Of a DNA stretch of 64,000 nucleotides, positions 55,431 to 64,000 are shown one piece after another (within the stretch, counting starts at the first letter, position 1; every line of letters begins with the position of its first letter). A model generated the notes under the pieces. It searched no databases, was not told the origin of the DNA, and saw only the letters and a program-made list of their open reading frames with translations. Position numbers and translations under genes: made by a program. Source of the stretch: CAYNHQ01 sp964397255 (GTDB lineage Bacteria; Bdellovibrionota_G; JALEGL01; DATDPG01); contig CAYNHQ010000001.1 in assembly GCA_964397255.1 (NCBI GenBank), forward strand, positions 1 through 64,000, in the 5' to 3' direction.

Positions 55431-58400
55431 TTGCGAGCACGAGCTCTCAAATATCTTTTCTTACTATCTTTGACAGCAATTTTCGTCCCGCTGTTTGCAC
55501 TCTATTACTTCGACGCAAAGTTGCGAAGTGCTGTTATGGATGGAACATATAGCAATGGATGGACGCTTTCATCGCCTTCCGGAGAAGTACTGGAATCCAA
55601 CTTTTCACTACCTAACGACCTGCGACCACTAAAAAAATACAATGAATTTCAACATTGGATATTTTCCACCACCATTCCATTAGAACGAATCAGTGCCCTC
55701 AAGCATCCAGTCTTTTTGCTTGGCCGCATGGGAGATTCCGACATTGTGCGGGTAAACGGTTGTGAAATTGGATCCACAGGTCTGAGGAACGAACATCAGC
55801 AATCCGGTTGGTGGTGGGGCGCGCTTCGAAATTACCCTCTCTCTGACAGCTGCCGAAACGTCATAGGCACGTCTCCTATTCACCTTGAAATTGAAATCTT
55901 TAAATGGGGTGGTCCCGGGTACGGAATCTTCGGCGGACCGATCGGGATTGGGGAAGGGTTTGTCGTTAACCGACTTGCTCGGATTGTTGAGTGGCTTCGG
56001 TTTAACACCCTTGCCATTTATGGATTCACAATGCTTGCCATTGGAATTTATTACCTCTTCGTTTACCTCTTAGTACCAGGCCGCTCGTACAACGGAGTGT
56101 TCGCTCTTTGCGCTGTGAGCTTTGGCGTTTTCGAACTTGTCACTAGTTCAATGCTTTACCGTGCGGCTGAAACGGGATTGAATGTGATGCGTCTTAACCT
56201 TTTTAGCGCGGCAATGACAACAATCAGTTTTATCTGGTTTCTGTATGCGCGACTACGTGCGACACGTTTGTGGAATGTGCGAGCGACTTTTATTGGATCG
56301 GCAATTGCAATGCTCGTAGGGCTTCCCCGTCAAACTCTTAACGGCGTTTATGAAGTGTATGAAGTATGGTTTGGTTTTTTTCTGCTTACGATGTTTCTTG
56401 CCTTTGGCCAGTATCTTCGCTTTGCCTACAAAAATCGCGGGCAGGATTTATGGCGATATACAATCGGCTTTTCAGCTTTCATTTTTTCTTGTGCATATGA
56501 CATCGTCATTACTCTTCTGGGAGCTGACAAACCTTATATCATTCCATATGGTTTCTTACTCTTCTGTTCTGCGGTAGCAATGGCACTGGCGAAGGAGTAT
56601 GCGGATGCGTTTCTTTATGTAGAGGCGCAGGTGGCGGAGCGGACGAAGGATTTGGGGAGTGCGCTGGAGCAGCTTCGGGGCATGGAGAAAATGAAGTCGC
56701 GCTTTTTTGCGAATGTGTCGCATGATTTTAAAACTCCTGTCGCTGTGGCATTGGGAAATTTGGAAGAAGCTCGACAGAAAATTTCTGGAGCGGCGGCGAC
56801 GGCGATCGACGCGGCGGAGGGGAGCCTACAAAAACTCATTGGAATGATCTCGGATCTCCTCGATACCGTTCGGTCGGAATCGGGGACACTTAAAATGGAG
56901 TGGGAGCGGGCGCCGATTGCCGAGCTTCTGGCTCGCTGGGCTGAACCCTGCCAAATTCTTTGCCGGCGAAAGGGAATCGCGCTGACGACACACCTTACGG
57001 GCCTCGAGGCTTTTCGTGTGCCGATGGATACAGCGAAAATTGAGCGGGTGGTTGCCAATCTTTTATCCAATGCCATTAAATTTACAGACCGTGGGGAAAT
57101 ATCGGTCAGTCTTCGCACAGACCAGGCCCGCGCTTACATTGAAATTGACGACAGCGGGATTGGAATTCCCGCCGAAGAACGGAAAAAGGTATTTGACCGC
57201 TATTTTCAGTCGTCAAGGACATCCCTTCGAGAGCATGGAGGATCCGGAATCGGGCTTTCATTCGCAAAGGAAATGATCGATCTTCATAACGGCGAGATTT
57301 GGGTAGAAGAGGGAAAGCGAGGGGGATCGAAATTTGTCGTGGCTCTCCCTCTTTCCCAAAGTGTGGATGTGGCTGAAAAGACAGAAAACAAAGAATTGCC
57401 CGAAACAGCCCAGGTGCTTCGAGGTTCGCTCGATGTGACGTACCCCCCGGCGGTTCCTACAGGGGGTGATCCCGGCCGCCCGACAGTTTTAGTAGTGGAA
57501 GATAATCCCGAGGTGGCACAGGTAGTTGTAAAGGCGTTGGAGGGAACGTACAACGTTCACTTTGCTCCAAATGGAAGTGACGGACTGAAGCGAATTCGAT
57601 CGACTCCCTACGACTGCGTGATAAGCGACATCATGATGCCCGTCATGAGCGGGACGGAGTTTCTTCGGGCGATTCGCGAGGATGTCGCTTTCCGAGCCAT
57701 GCCGGTGATTATGCTGACGTCACGGGGAGACGTGGCTGACGTAGTCGAACATTTGAATCTCGGTGCGAATGATTTCGTTCAAAAACCCTTTCGGCGCGAA
57801 ATTTTGCTTGCGCGCGTTCGTGCTCAAATCGACACGCGGAAGCTCAGAGATCGATTGGTCGCTTCAGATAAAATGGTGACCTTAGGCCTACTTTCCTCAG
57901 GGATTGCCCATGAAATCAAAAATCCACTTTTGTCGGCACTAAACAATTTGACTGGAATTGAAAATATTTTGGATGCGGTCAAAAAGCTGGCTTCGACCGA
58001 TCCAAAAGTGGCTGAAGATGCAAAAGCCTACCTCGCAAAAAAAACCGATCGAATCACAAAGTCGTTTGGAGCGGCGTCGAACTCGATTCAGCGAATTCAG
58101 ATCATTGTCGACAGCATGCGTGGATATACGACCGGCTCCAACCAACGAACCGAGGTGAGTTTGCCGGAAGCAATTGAAGGGGCACTGACGATTTTGGCCG
58201 GAAAAATCAAAGACCGCCAGCTGGTGATTGATCGGGCAGATGAAGGGAATGCGAAAATACTAGGATATGCGTCGATCAACCAGGTCCTTGTGAATTTGAT
58301 CGATAACGCGGTGGATGCCGTGGAACCCGTCATTGGAAAAATAAAAATTTCCTCGAGGCAAGATGGCGGCCGGGCAATCGTCGCCGTTGAAGACAACGGC

Positions 58401-58652
58401 GTGGGGATTCCGCCTGAATTGCTTCCAAAAATTTTTGATCCCTTTTTGACCACCAAGCCCACGGATCAGGGAACGGGGCTCGGCCTCTTTATTGCCCGCG
58501 ATATCGTTCAGCTTCAGCATGGAGGAGAGATCCTTGTTCATTCGACCGTAGGCAAAGGAACCACGTTTACGTTACACTTACCCCTTGTGGCGCCCGAGCA
58601 AATGAGCCAAGGATCGATTCCCTTTCATGGAGTGGATTTGACTGTAGTTTAA
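55431..58652 (+). CDS. hybrid histidine kinase with two kinase modules
   Basis: 1073 residues. A signal anchor and a periplasmic 7TMR-DISM-like beta domain (about 25-180) precede seven membrane segments (about 185-400). Then come HisKA/HATPase one (His about 430 in ANVSHDFKTP; G boxes around DDSGIGIP and GGSGIGLS), a receiver domain (Asp about 733 in VISDIMMP; Lys in FVQKPF) and a second HisKA/HATPase (His about 827 in GIAHEIKNP; GVGIPPELL and GTGLGLF). The order kinase-receiver-kinase allows internal phosphorelay. TTG start without a strong ribosome site. The C-terminus HGVDLTVV is echoed before the response regulator at 61885. Confidence 0.85.
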   Translation: MRARALKYLFLLSLTAIFVPLFALYYFDAKLRSAVMDGTYSNGWTLSSPSGEVLESNFSLPNDLRPLKKYNEFQHWIFSTTIPLERISALKHPVFLLGRMGDSDIVRVNGCEIGSTGLRNEHQQSGWWWGALRNYPLSDSCRNVIGTSPIHLEIEIFKWGGPGYGIFGGPIGIGEGFVVNRLARIVEWLRFNTLAIYGFTMLAIGIYYLFVYLLVPGRSYNGVFALCAVSFGVFELVTSSMLYRAAETGLNVMRLNLFSAAMTTISFIWFLYARLRATRLWNVRATFIGSAIAMLVGLPRQTLNGVYEVYEVWFGFFLLTMFLAFGQYLRFAYKNRGQDLWRYTIGFSAFIFSCAYDIVITLLGADKPYIIPYGFLLFCSAVAMALAKEYADAFLYVEAQVAERTKDLGSALEQLRGMEKMKSRFFANVSHDFKTPVAVALGNLEEARQKISGAAATAIDAAEGSLQKLIGMISDLLDTVRSESGTLKMEWERAPIAELLARWAEPCQILCRRKGIALTTHLTGLEAFRVPMDTAKIERVVANLLSNAIKFTDRGEISVSLRTDQARAYIEIDDSGIGIPAEERKKVFDRYFQSSRTSLREHGGSGIGLSFAKEMIDLHNGEIWVEEGKRGGSKFVVALPLSQSVDVAEKTENKELPETAQVLRGSLDVTYPPAVPTGGDPGRPTVLVVEDNPEVAQVVVKALEGTYNVHFAPNGSDGLKRIRSTPYDCVISDIMMPVMSGTEFLRAIREDVAFRAMPVIMLTSRGDVADVVEHLNLGANDFVQKPFRREILLARVRAQIDTRKLRDRLVASDKMVTLGLLSSGIAHEIKNPLLSALNNLTGIENILDAVKKLASTDPKVAEDAKAYLAKKTDRITKSFGAASNSIQRIQIIVDSMRGYTTGSNQRTEVSLPEAIEGALTILAGKIKDRQLVIDRADEGNAKILGYASINQVLVNLIDNAVDAVEPVIGKIKISSRQDGGRAIVAVEDNGVGIPPELLPKIFDPFLTTKPTDQGTGLGLFIARDIVQLQHGGEILVHSTVGKGTTFTLHLPLVAPEQMSQGSIPFHGVDLTVV

Positions 58653-58696
58653 TCTCTAGATCACCTATCGGTTTCGGCGAAGGAGAGTGCCAAGAT

Positions 58697-59473
58697 TTAG
58701 TTGCCAGAAGGCTGATTTTTTTGCGCGGCTTCCATCTGCTTCATCAGTTGCATCGCTTTCCGCATTTCCTCTTGCTGCTCTTTTTCTGAAGGTTGTGCAG
58801 AGGCTTCGCTTTCTGATGCTGAAGATGGTTTTTCTTGGGTTGGTTGCGCGAGTTGACCGGCCTTCATCATTTCTTGCACGGCCTTTGTATCTTCAGAATT
58901 CATCATTTGATGGGCAAGATAATTCCCTCCGATTCTGCCGGTAAGGTAGGGCCCTATGGTAAGAATGGCCAAAATCGCGGCGAGGATCTGCGCTTTTTTG
59001 GTGGTCCAACCTCCGGCTTCCTGGACGTAATAATAAAGTACGTAGATCCATGCCAGAAAAGGAACAAGGCCAACAATCGGATGGATAATGTTGAGGAGGT
59101 AGCTAACCGGGCCCAATATACCCATGGTGGTGGCAAACACGGCTGTACGATAAAAGCCCGGATCTTTTCCAAAAAAACCGATAATCCAATTGAATATAAA
59201 TATACTGACGGGGAAAATAATAGCGCCGGCAATTAATGTTGTAAGGAGCCCTCGAAATGCATATTCCATCGAGTAGCGCGCCACAGTAACGAATGTAATG
59301 AGCGACATCGTCACGAGCACCGTGCCCGCCTGAATGGCGGGCAGGTCCCACTTTCCGCTCGAAGGGAGTGTTGCGATGGTGGTTTTCGGACTGCGAACCA
59401 GATCGACAAAATGTTGGGGCCAACCCTTTATGGTTTCGATTATTTTTTGTGTGATCGGCAAGTCTTCATTCAT
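58697..59473 (-). CDS. Yip1-family membrane protein
   Basis: 258 residues with about five membrane segments between residues 45 and 185, matching the Yip1/YIPF layout (bulky aliphatic segments with the LNIIHPIVGLVPFLAWIYVLYYY helix), then a polar Gln/Glu/Ser-rich tail that is probably disordered and cytosolic. Role unknown; it may accompany transport or envelope processes. It is the first gene of the reverse-strand block that separates the kinase and the response regulator. Confidence 0.7.
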   Translation of the reverse strand: MNEDLPITQKIIETIKGWPQHFVDLVRSPKTTIATLPSSGKWDLPAIQAGTVLVTMSLITFVTVARYSMEYAFRGLLTTLIAGAIIFPVSIFIFNWIIGFFGKDPGFYRTAVFATTMGILGPVSYLLNIIHPIVGLVPFLAWIYVLYYYVQEAGGWTTKKAQILAAILAILTIGPYLTGRIGGNYLAHQMMNSEDTKAVQEMMKAGQLAQPTQEKPSSASESEASAQPSEKEQQEEMRKAMQLMKQMEAAQKNQPSGN

Positions 59474-59568
59474 ATGGGACCTCCTATTTTTTACAACTCA
59501 TAGGCATCAAACAGGCCAATGTCTAGCTTTTCCGTACAACTACGACTAGGGAGAAAGTCAGTGGGTTT

Positions 59569-59838
59569 CTAAATCTCGTAGGGGTGTTCTGCAAACCACT
59601 TGTCGGCTCCAACCACTTCCAAATACAGATCGTTCGTCCGATACAACTTAATCAATCCCTCTGCTTCCAACTCGTTGAGTACTTCCTGAATTTCTGGATC
59701 ATCGACCTCGTTTCTCTTCGCCCCACGCGGACGGATGATTCCCTCTAGAGTGTGCCGGTCCCAACGTCGAAGACCTTCGTAGTAATATCGAATAAATCCC
59801 CGAGCTAGCATTTCTTTCATGTAGGGTGGGTCTAACAT
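59569..59838 (-). CDS. small protein, candidate immunity partner
   Basis: 89 residues with no signal peptide: a helical N-terminal part (LDPPYMKEMLARGFIRYYYEG) then a winged-helix-like C-terminal half (EIQEVLNELEAEGLIKLYRTND) ending WFAEHPYEI. It lies 23 bases after the toxin-like lipoprotein gene on the same strand, where an immunity gene is expected. The role is inferred from position and size only; a small DNA-binding regulator is the alternative. Confidence 0.55.
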   Translation of the reverse strand: MLDPPYMKEMLARGFIRYYYEGLRRWDRHTLEGIIRPRGAKRNEVDDPEIQEVLNELEAEGLIKLYRTNDLYLEVVGADKWFAEHPYEI

Positions 59839-59861
59839 AATAATCCTTTGCAGATTATTTC

Positions 59862-61796
59862 TTACTCGCGTGATCGTGAATAAACAACCGATTTGGTCTT
59901 AAGGTCAATAATCCTATCAAACTGGATGGGTTGCTTTGTGATCGCCTGCGTAGCACCACCTTCTCCATATTCCGGGTAATCTTTTGTGATGGGCTCAAGA
60001 TAGTCCGCTTTGCCAAATTTTCCTCGAGGAATGCTGAGATCCTTTTCAACTTGAAGCGTGTCAAACTCGCCCCGATACCGAATATTGTTGGGTGATTGAA
60101 TTAATTTTTGTGCTGTAGCGGCGTCATCTATTTTATTGAAGGATACGTACGTTCCTCCAGGAATACTTGGTAATGTACCAGAGTCTAATACTTGATTGAT
60201 ATCCTGTGCATCAGCCCGAATATAACGGAAGCCTTCCGCAGGAATTATATCGCCATTGGGTCGAACGTAGAAATCCGCTTTCGTGAAATTCGGATCGTGA
60301 AATATTTGATTTAGCGTTGGGGAGGCTTCAATTTTGGGGATGTCTTCGGCGACCTGGTTAAGAACGGATTCGAGCCCTTTCGTTTCACTACTCAGTCCGG
60401 TTTCCAAGACTGTCGATTTGATGTCAGTTAAAGCTTCGCGCCAGGCGAGGCCAGATCCCGCAATGAGACCCAGAGCTGTTACAAGGCGGGCACCGGTTCC
60501 TAATTCTTCCCCGGTAAGAAAAGCCTTTCCAGAAACCAACTCATATAAATCCACGGCATCATTGACAACCGGTATGAATCCAACCGCAACGCGGCTGAGG
60601 GTTCCCAAAAGATTCTGAATTGAGCTCGCAATTTCGGAATCGCCTAGTCCCCATAAAGGAAACGGTTGCTCGACCCGCTCCTCCATAAACTTTCGATGTG
60701 GAGGGTGCTTTTGTTCCTGCCGATACCGGCTGCGTGAAAGATCCTTCGCTGTGAGATGATATTTCCGCGTGAGTTCGGAAATTCGGCTCATGATAGACAT
60801 GAACCGGGAAAGCGGGATCGCCTGTTTTCTGTTTCGGTAGCTCTCGACTTCCTTTGAAAATGAAGTGAGTTCGGATAGGTCTTTTTGTCGGAGGTCCTTC
60901 TTATTAGAGACTATTTTACTTTTGTCAGTGCTTCCCTCATTCCAAGAGAGTAAGTCAACCATCGCGGCTCGATATTCACTCTCTTTCCGAACGCCTTTAT
61001 CTTTCGAGTAACCTTTTTCAGATAAGAACTTGCGCAAGTGCGCAGCTCGATTCGACAACGCTTTGTGCGAACCCTGAATTTTATTTAAGCGATAGAGAGG
61101 ATTCTCGAAAACCTTTGTAGAGAGGCGATCAAACAAATCCGCAAAGGCATATGGATTGTAACCCGCCTTTGCTATCAAAACCGCACCGAACTCGTCGGCT
61201 TTTTCTTCTTTTGCCTGACTCCAATGGGCTACTTGAATTCTGGTCGCTGTTACAAATTTAGATGTCGTAGAAGATATTTTCGTGCTTGTAATGGCTTTAT
61301 CGACGGCTTGAGCTGCATCACCGGATATTTCCTGACTTTTCTTTGAGCCCATTTCCTTCGAAGCGAACCCGGACAGATGCCCCATTTCGTGGCCGAGCAA
61401 TCCCGCGAGCTCGGCTTCGGACGAAATTATGTTGAGCATTCCACGCGTGACAAAGATATCGCCCAACCAAGTCGACATGCCTTGAATCACTTCTGTTGAA
61501 AGTGGGTGTACCGTCCAAGAGACATTGTCGTTTCCCCGACCCAGCTGTACTTCGATTTGATTTAGATAGTTTTCAATTTTATCGTTCTTGAGACGATCCC
61601 CAGGTAAGTCTTTATCGTCGCTTGCGTACGTAACCTTTTCTTTAGCTTTGCGAGTTAAATTTTCCTCAAGTTGGCTCTTCTCAGAATTCGCTAGATTGTT
61701 GATCTCACTAGGAAGAGGAATGCTTGAACAGGCGAGCGTTGTAGCTAGAGCGGAAGCTACAAACGCCCGGAGGAGACGAATCAAAAGATTTTCCAT
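59862..61796 (-). CDS. lipoprotein with M48 protease, pre-toxin linker and toxin-like C-terminus
   Basis: 644 residues with lipobox LAC (Cys23). The N-terminal half is an M48 metalloprotease: HEMGH at 136-140 and a probable third ligand Glu197 in KEEKADEF. Residues about 402-450 match a pre-toxin TG-type linker (VAVGFIPVVNDAVDLYEL, SGKAFLTGEELG, ALGLIAGSG). The C-terminus (about 505-644) looks like a polymorphic-toxin domain: RPNGDIIPAEGFRYI, GGTYVSFNKID, FDTLQVEKDLSIPRGKFG and GEGGATQAITKQPI. It may have ADP-ribosyltransferase- or nuclease-like folds, which I cannot decide. Followed by a candidate immunity gene. Confidence 0.75.
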   Translation of the reverse strand: MENLLIRLLRAFVASALATTLACSSIPLPSEINNLANSEKSQLEENLTRKAKEKVTYASDDKDLPGDRLKNDKIENYLNQIEVQLGRGNDNVSWTVHPLSTEVIQGMSTWLGDIFVTRGMLNIISSEAELAGLLGHEMGHLSGFASKEMGSKKSQEISGDAAQAVDKAITSTKISSTTSKFVTATRIQVAHWSQAKEEKADEFGAVLIAKAGYNPYAFADLFDRLSTKVFENPLYRLNKIQGSHKALSNRAAHLRKFLSEKGYSKDKGVRKESEYRAAMVDLLSWNEGSTDKSKIVSNKKDLRQKDLSELTSFSKEVESYRNRKQAIPLSRFMSIMSRISELTRKYHLTAKDLSRSRYRQEQKHPPHRKFMEERVEQPFPLWGLGDSEIASSIQNLLGTLSRVAVGFIPVVNDAVDLYELVSGKAFLTGEELGTGARLVTALGLIAGSGLAWREALTDIKSTVLETGLSSETKGLESVLNQVAEDIPKIEASPTLNQIFHDPNFTKADFYVRPNGDIIPAEGFRYIRADAQDINQVLDSGTLPSIPGGTYVSFNKIDDAATAQKLIQSPNNIRYRGEFDTLQVEKDLSIPRGKFGKADYLEPITKDYPEYGEGGATQAITKQPIQFDRIIDLKTKSVVYSRSRE

Positions 61797-61863
61797 CCCA
61801 TGGCCATACCATTCCCCCTATAGCTAATTTTCTTTAGTGTCCAAAAATATAGTGCTATTCGAA

Positions 61864-61892
61864 TACATGGGGTGGATTTGACCATTGTCTGA
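61864..61892 (+). pseudogene. relic of a histidine-kinase 3' end
   Basis: Bases just before and overlapping the response regulator start encode HGVDLTIV and a TGA. They match the last codons of the kinase ending at 58652 (HGVDLTVV): CATGG-GTGGATTTGAC is shared with one mismatch. No kinase frame extends upstream; the neighbouring DNA belongs to the reverse-strand block. This indicates that the regulator once directly followed such a kinase. Confidence 0.6.
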
Positions 61893-62316
61893 CGAAGCAA
61901 AAACGCTGACGGTTCTCTATGTGGATGACGAGCCCGACAATGTGGAAGGCTTCGTCATTAATGTGGAGGATTTTTGGAACGTGAAAACCTTCACCGCCGC
62001 CGACCGGATATTGGCGGGAGAGGTGGATGTTTCCTCCGTTCAAGTCGCTTTCATCGATTTGGTCCTTTATTCGATGGGGGATCGGCCTTCGAGCCCCCTT
62101 TCTCGAGTTCCTCAACCCACAGAGGGTTTTAAACTTCTACATTGGTTCCGAGAACATCATCCGAAAATAAAATTGGTCGTCGTCAGCGCCCTTCTAGATC
62201 AGGCGTTGACCGACACGATTACAAAGCTTTTCCCCGGCGTGGTATGCATCGCAAAGCCGTACAACTTTGCTCAACCAGAATTTCGAAAGCAAATCGAAGC
62301 GCTCGTGCGTACGTAA
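61885..62316 (+). CDS. single-domain response regulator
   Basis: 143 residues, one receiver domain without an output domain. Acid pocket Asp14-Asp15, phospho-acceptor Asp58 in VAFIDLVL, Ser101 in VVVSALLD and Lys124 in CIAKPY are present. An unusual insertion of about 17 residues (YSMGDRPSSPLSRVPQP) follows the phospho-acceptor, lengthening the loop before alpha-3. The TTG start overlaps the TGA of the kinase relic. Presumed partner: the hybrid kinase at 55431 or a lost paralogue. Confidence 0.85.
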   Translation: MSDEAKTLTVLYVDDEPDNVEGFVINVEDFWNVKTFTAADRILAGEVDVSSVQVAFIDLVLYSMGDRPSSPLSRVPQPTEGFKLLHWFREHHPKIKLVVVSALLDQALTDTITKLFPGVVCIAKPYNFAQPEFRKQIEALVRT

Positions 62317-62320
62317 AAAG

Positions 62321-63667
62321 TTATTGGCAGGTCGGATCGATCAGGCCACAGAAGACATTTTCCGCCGGCGGTGGGGGCAGCGGAAGAGCTTTGATGGGAT
62401 CGGATGGAGTCATGACGATGGCGACGGACAGCGCATTGGGGGATACCCGCGTCGTCGTGATCTCGATTTTTCCTATGGAGTCATAAAAGGTTTGCCCGAG
62501 ACCCAGCGGCGCATCATCAAAAATGTCGCGGCTCAGTCCTAATGTCGTATCGACCAAATGACTGTCGCCACCATTTAAATACATCGGGGCGAGGCGAATC
62601 GAAACGCCCGACGTTGCGGGCGACGCGGCTGTCAATTCGGAATCGAATCCGGTCGGTTGCCGAAATTCCAGGTAATACCAAGAGTTCCCATTCCGCGGAA
62701 TCTTGATGACTTGCGGTGCCGTGGAGGCGGATTCCAGAGGGGCGAGTGCGTATGTACCACTCTGAGTGGCGATGGTGATGTTCTTTTTGGCGAACCAGCC
62801 GAGTGCCTCTTTATGATATGAATTCATTTGCCGAGGCTTTTCAAAGGTATGAACAAATCCCATGATGTCGAAAGGGTCCACATACTCGAGTGATTTACAT
62901 CCTGTGGCCGTCGGCTGATCGTCGCATCCATTGGCATGATGAACTCCTAAATTGTGTCCCATTTCATGAATGGCGACCGATTCAAAAGTTTGTCCTCCAT
63001 TGACCCAGGCCACAGATGTGGAGGAAGTTTGCTGAAAGTGGTTCACTCCTGGAAGTGCAATTCCACCCACCGTACCGAAACCGTCCCAGTCTTCACAGAT
63101 GCGGGGGAGACCGATGAGAATGTTGGTATAGCGGTTGAAATTCACCTGTGGAAGAGCGGAAATGATCTGCGCTAAAAGGCCGTCCATATCGTTGCATCCC
63201 GCCGGTCGGTTAAAGGGGAGCTGATACCAACCGAGCACTTCCCCTGTCACCTTAAGGCGACCATAGGAGACTTCGTGATAATACGCGGCAAGGGATTCGC
63301 TTCCGGAAAAAAGATCGTTTTTAATGTTCGATGCCGTCCAGGGTTGGCTCGGGTCGTCTCGAAAATTGAGTAGGAGCGCTCCGATATGAACCGACGTAAT
63401 GGGCGCGGGAGCAGAAAGTGCCTCATAAGACGACCCATCGAGCGCGCGAAGAAGAGATAGATCCGATTCTGAAATAAATGTCCGGGAGCCATCCGGTGCG
63501 CGCAAATAGTGAAGTGCCTGATGCGAACCCGTTCGAAAATTGTCTCCAATAAGGGTTTCCAAATTGCTTCCTACTTTTTTTGCGCCGGAAGGGGGAGCGA
63601 TCTCGCCCGAGCAGGCCGCGATGCAAACTGAGAAAAGAACAAGGAACTCTGACCCCCGTTTCGCCAT
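62321..63667 (-). CDS. secreted zinc metalloprotease (gametolysin/M11-like)
   Basis: 448 residues from the ATG at 63667, with lipobox IAAC (Cys19). The zinc motif HEMGHNLGVHH is followed by DIMGF, where the Met-turn of metzincins is expected, and SYGRLKVTGEVLGWYQLP precedes it, as in M11/M6-type proteins. A beta-rich C-terminal region (after about residue 290) ends with Pro-rich, Cys-containing residues. The longer frame upstream to 63832 lacks a signal sequence and is not used. Target unknown; a secreted or surface protease. Confidence 0.8.
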   Translation of the reverse strand: MAKRGSEFLVLFSVCIAACSGEIAPPSGAKKVGSNLETLIGDNFRTGSHQALHYLRAPDGSRTFISESDLSLLRALDGSSYEALSAPAPITSVHIGALLLNFRDDPSQPWTASNIKNDLFSGSESLAAYYHEVSYGRLKVTGEVLGWYQLPFNRPAGCNDMDGLLAQIISALPQVNFNRYTNILIGLPRICEDWDGFGTVGGIALPGVNHFQQTSSTSVAWVNGGQTFESVAIHEMGHNLGVHHANGCDDQPTATGCKSLEYVDPFDIMGFVHTFEKPRQMNSYHKEALGWFAKKNITIATQSGTYALAPLESASTAPQVIKIPRNGNSWYYLEFRQPTGFDSELTAASPATSGVSIRLAPMYLNGGDSHLVDTTLGLSRDIFDDAPLGLGQTFYDSIGKIEITTTRVSPNALSVAIVMTPSDPIKALPLPPPPAENVFCGLIDPTCQ

Positions 63668-63835
63668 GAGATGCCGGTATCTATAGTCCAAAACGGCACC
63701 CTGCGTCAATCGGATACCCTCCCTGATCTGTCCTGTCCTGCGACATGGATAACCCGCTGCAGCTGACGGTATTGACTTCGACCCCAGAGCCTCATAAAAG
63801 CGACCTGAGGCAGCTTGATCCCCCCCCTCCAAAAA

Positions 63836-64000
63836 ATGGCTTTTCTAGTGTTCGGGTTTGTCTATTTAAGCTCTCCATCCGCCACCGCGAGTTCAGAGCA
63901 GGAAAGTCCACCCGTAAGAGTGAAGATGCGCTTCACGGTTCCCGTCCAGACCTTTATTCCTGAAGCGAAATGCCTCATTGATATGGGAAGCCAGCTCACT
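63836..64000 (+). CDS. secreted protein, N-terminal part only
   Basis: The frame is open from the ATG at 63836 to the window end (55 codons). It begins AFLVFGFVYLSSPSATA, a plausible signal peptide, then QESPPVRVKMRFTVP. It is cut by the window edge, so length and family cannot be judged. An overlapping frame from 63745 to 63963 is less convincing because it lacks a signal peptide. Confidence 0.45.
   Translation, partial: MAFLVFGFVYLSSPSATASSEQESPPVRVKMRFTVPVQTFIPEAKCLIDMGSQLT

Noticed and set aside
1..64000. tRNA, rRNA, CRISPR arrays, insertion sequences
   Set aside because: No cloverleaf, rRNA stretch, regular spacer array or transposase was recognised anywhere in the window.

Overview
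The window reads as one chromosomal contig of a Gram-negative bacterium of roughly even base composition. Sec signal peptides, many lipobox-type lipoproteins, an outer-membrane-type beta-barrel, CHAT/TPR proteins, DUF1318, AddAB and a PilZ/hybrid-kinase locus suggest a Bdellovibrionota or other delta-proteobacteria-like lineage. That placement is inference only: no rRNA, tRNA or other phylogenetic marker lies in the window.

Layout. 1-9.1 kb is housekeeping: beta-carbonic anhydrase, an S46 exopeptidase, NADP-isocitrate dehydrogenase and a potABCD polyamine importer. The 570-base gap after potD holds a decayed AAA/DUF4143 ATPase pseudogene. 9.6-23.5 kb carries purEK, a KimA-type potassium importer, a subtilase, a beta-barrel with a strong terminator, an NAD(P)-binding epimerase-like protein, an S41 protease, an AsmA-like protein and a small membrane hydrolase.

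23.5-27.8 kb is the accessory highlight: a diversity-generating retroelement (DGR). It has a DGR-type reverse transcriptase on the + strand. Opposite it lie a template repeat (TR, 25996-26114), an avd gene, and a secreted target protein whose last codons form the variable repeat (VR, 26734-26852). TR and VR align without gaps over 119 bp with 21 differences, 19 of them at adenines of the TR sense strand. A GC-rich 8-bp/4-nt hairpin follows the VR. The reverse transcriptase converges on the TR instead of running parallel to it, and a nested stem-loop sits in its leader.

28-39.4 kb holds a SEC-C/TPR protein, then a run of envelope genes: a DUF1318 lipoprotein, a 2492-residue beta-propeller/TPR/CHAT giant with an apparently inactive first CHAT-like domain, an SH3 protein and an M48 protease. 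39.4-47.9 kb has a BrnTA toxin-antitoxin pair, Dps and the AddAB helicase-nuclease.

48-53.2 kb is patchy: two truncated genes meet head to head (a P450 and an LPG-synthase-type membrane protein), followed by secreted proteins and two tandem lipoprotein paralogues. 53.4-62.3 kb is a signalling locus: a PilZ-PilZ-acyltransferase-like protein, a hybrid kinase with two kinase modules, and a single-domain response regulator. A 3.2-kb reverse-strand block (Yip1 protein, candidate immunity gene, and an M48-pretoxin-toxin lipoprotein) separates kinase and regulator. A relic of a kinase 3' end still abuts the regulator. The window ends with a secreted zinc protease and the start of another secreted protein.
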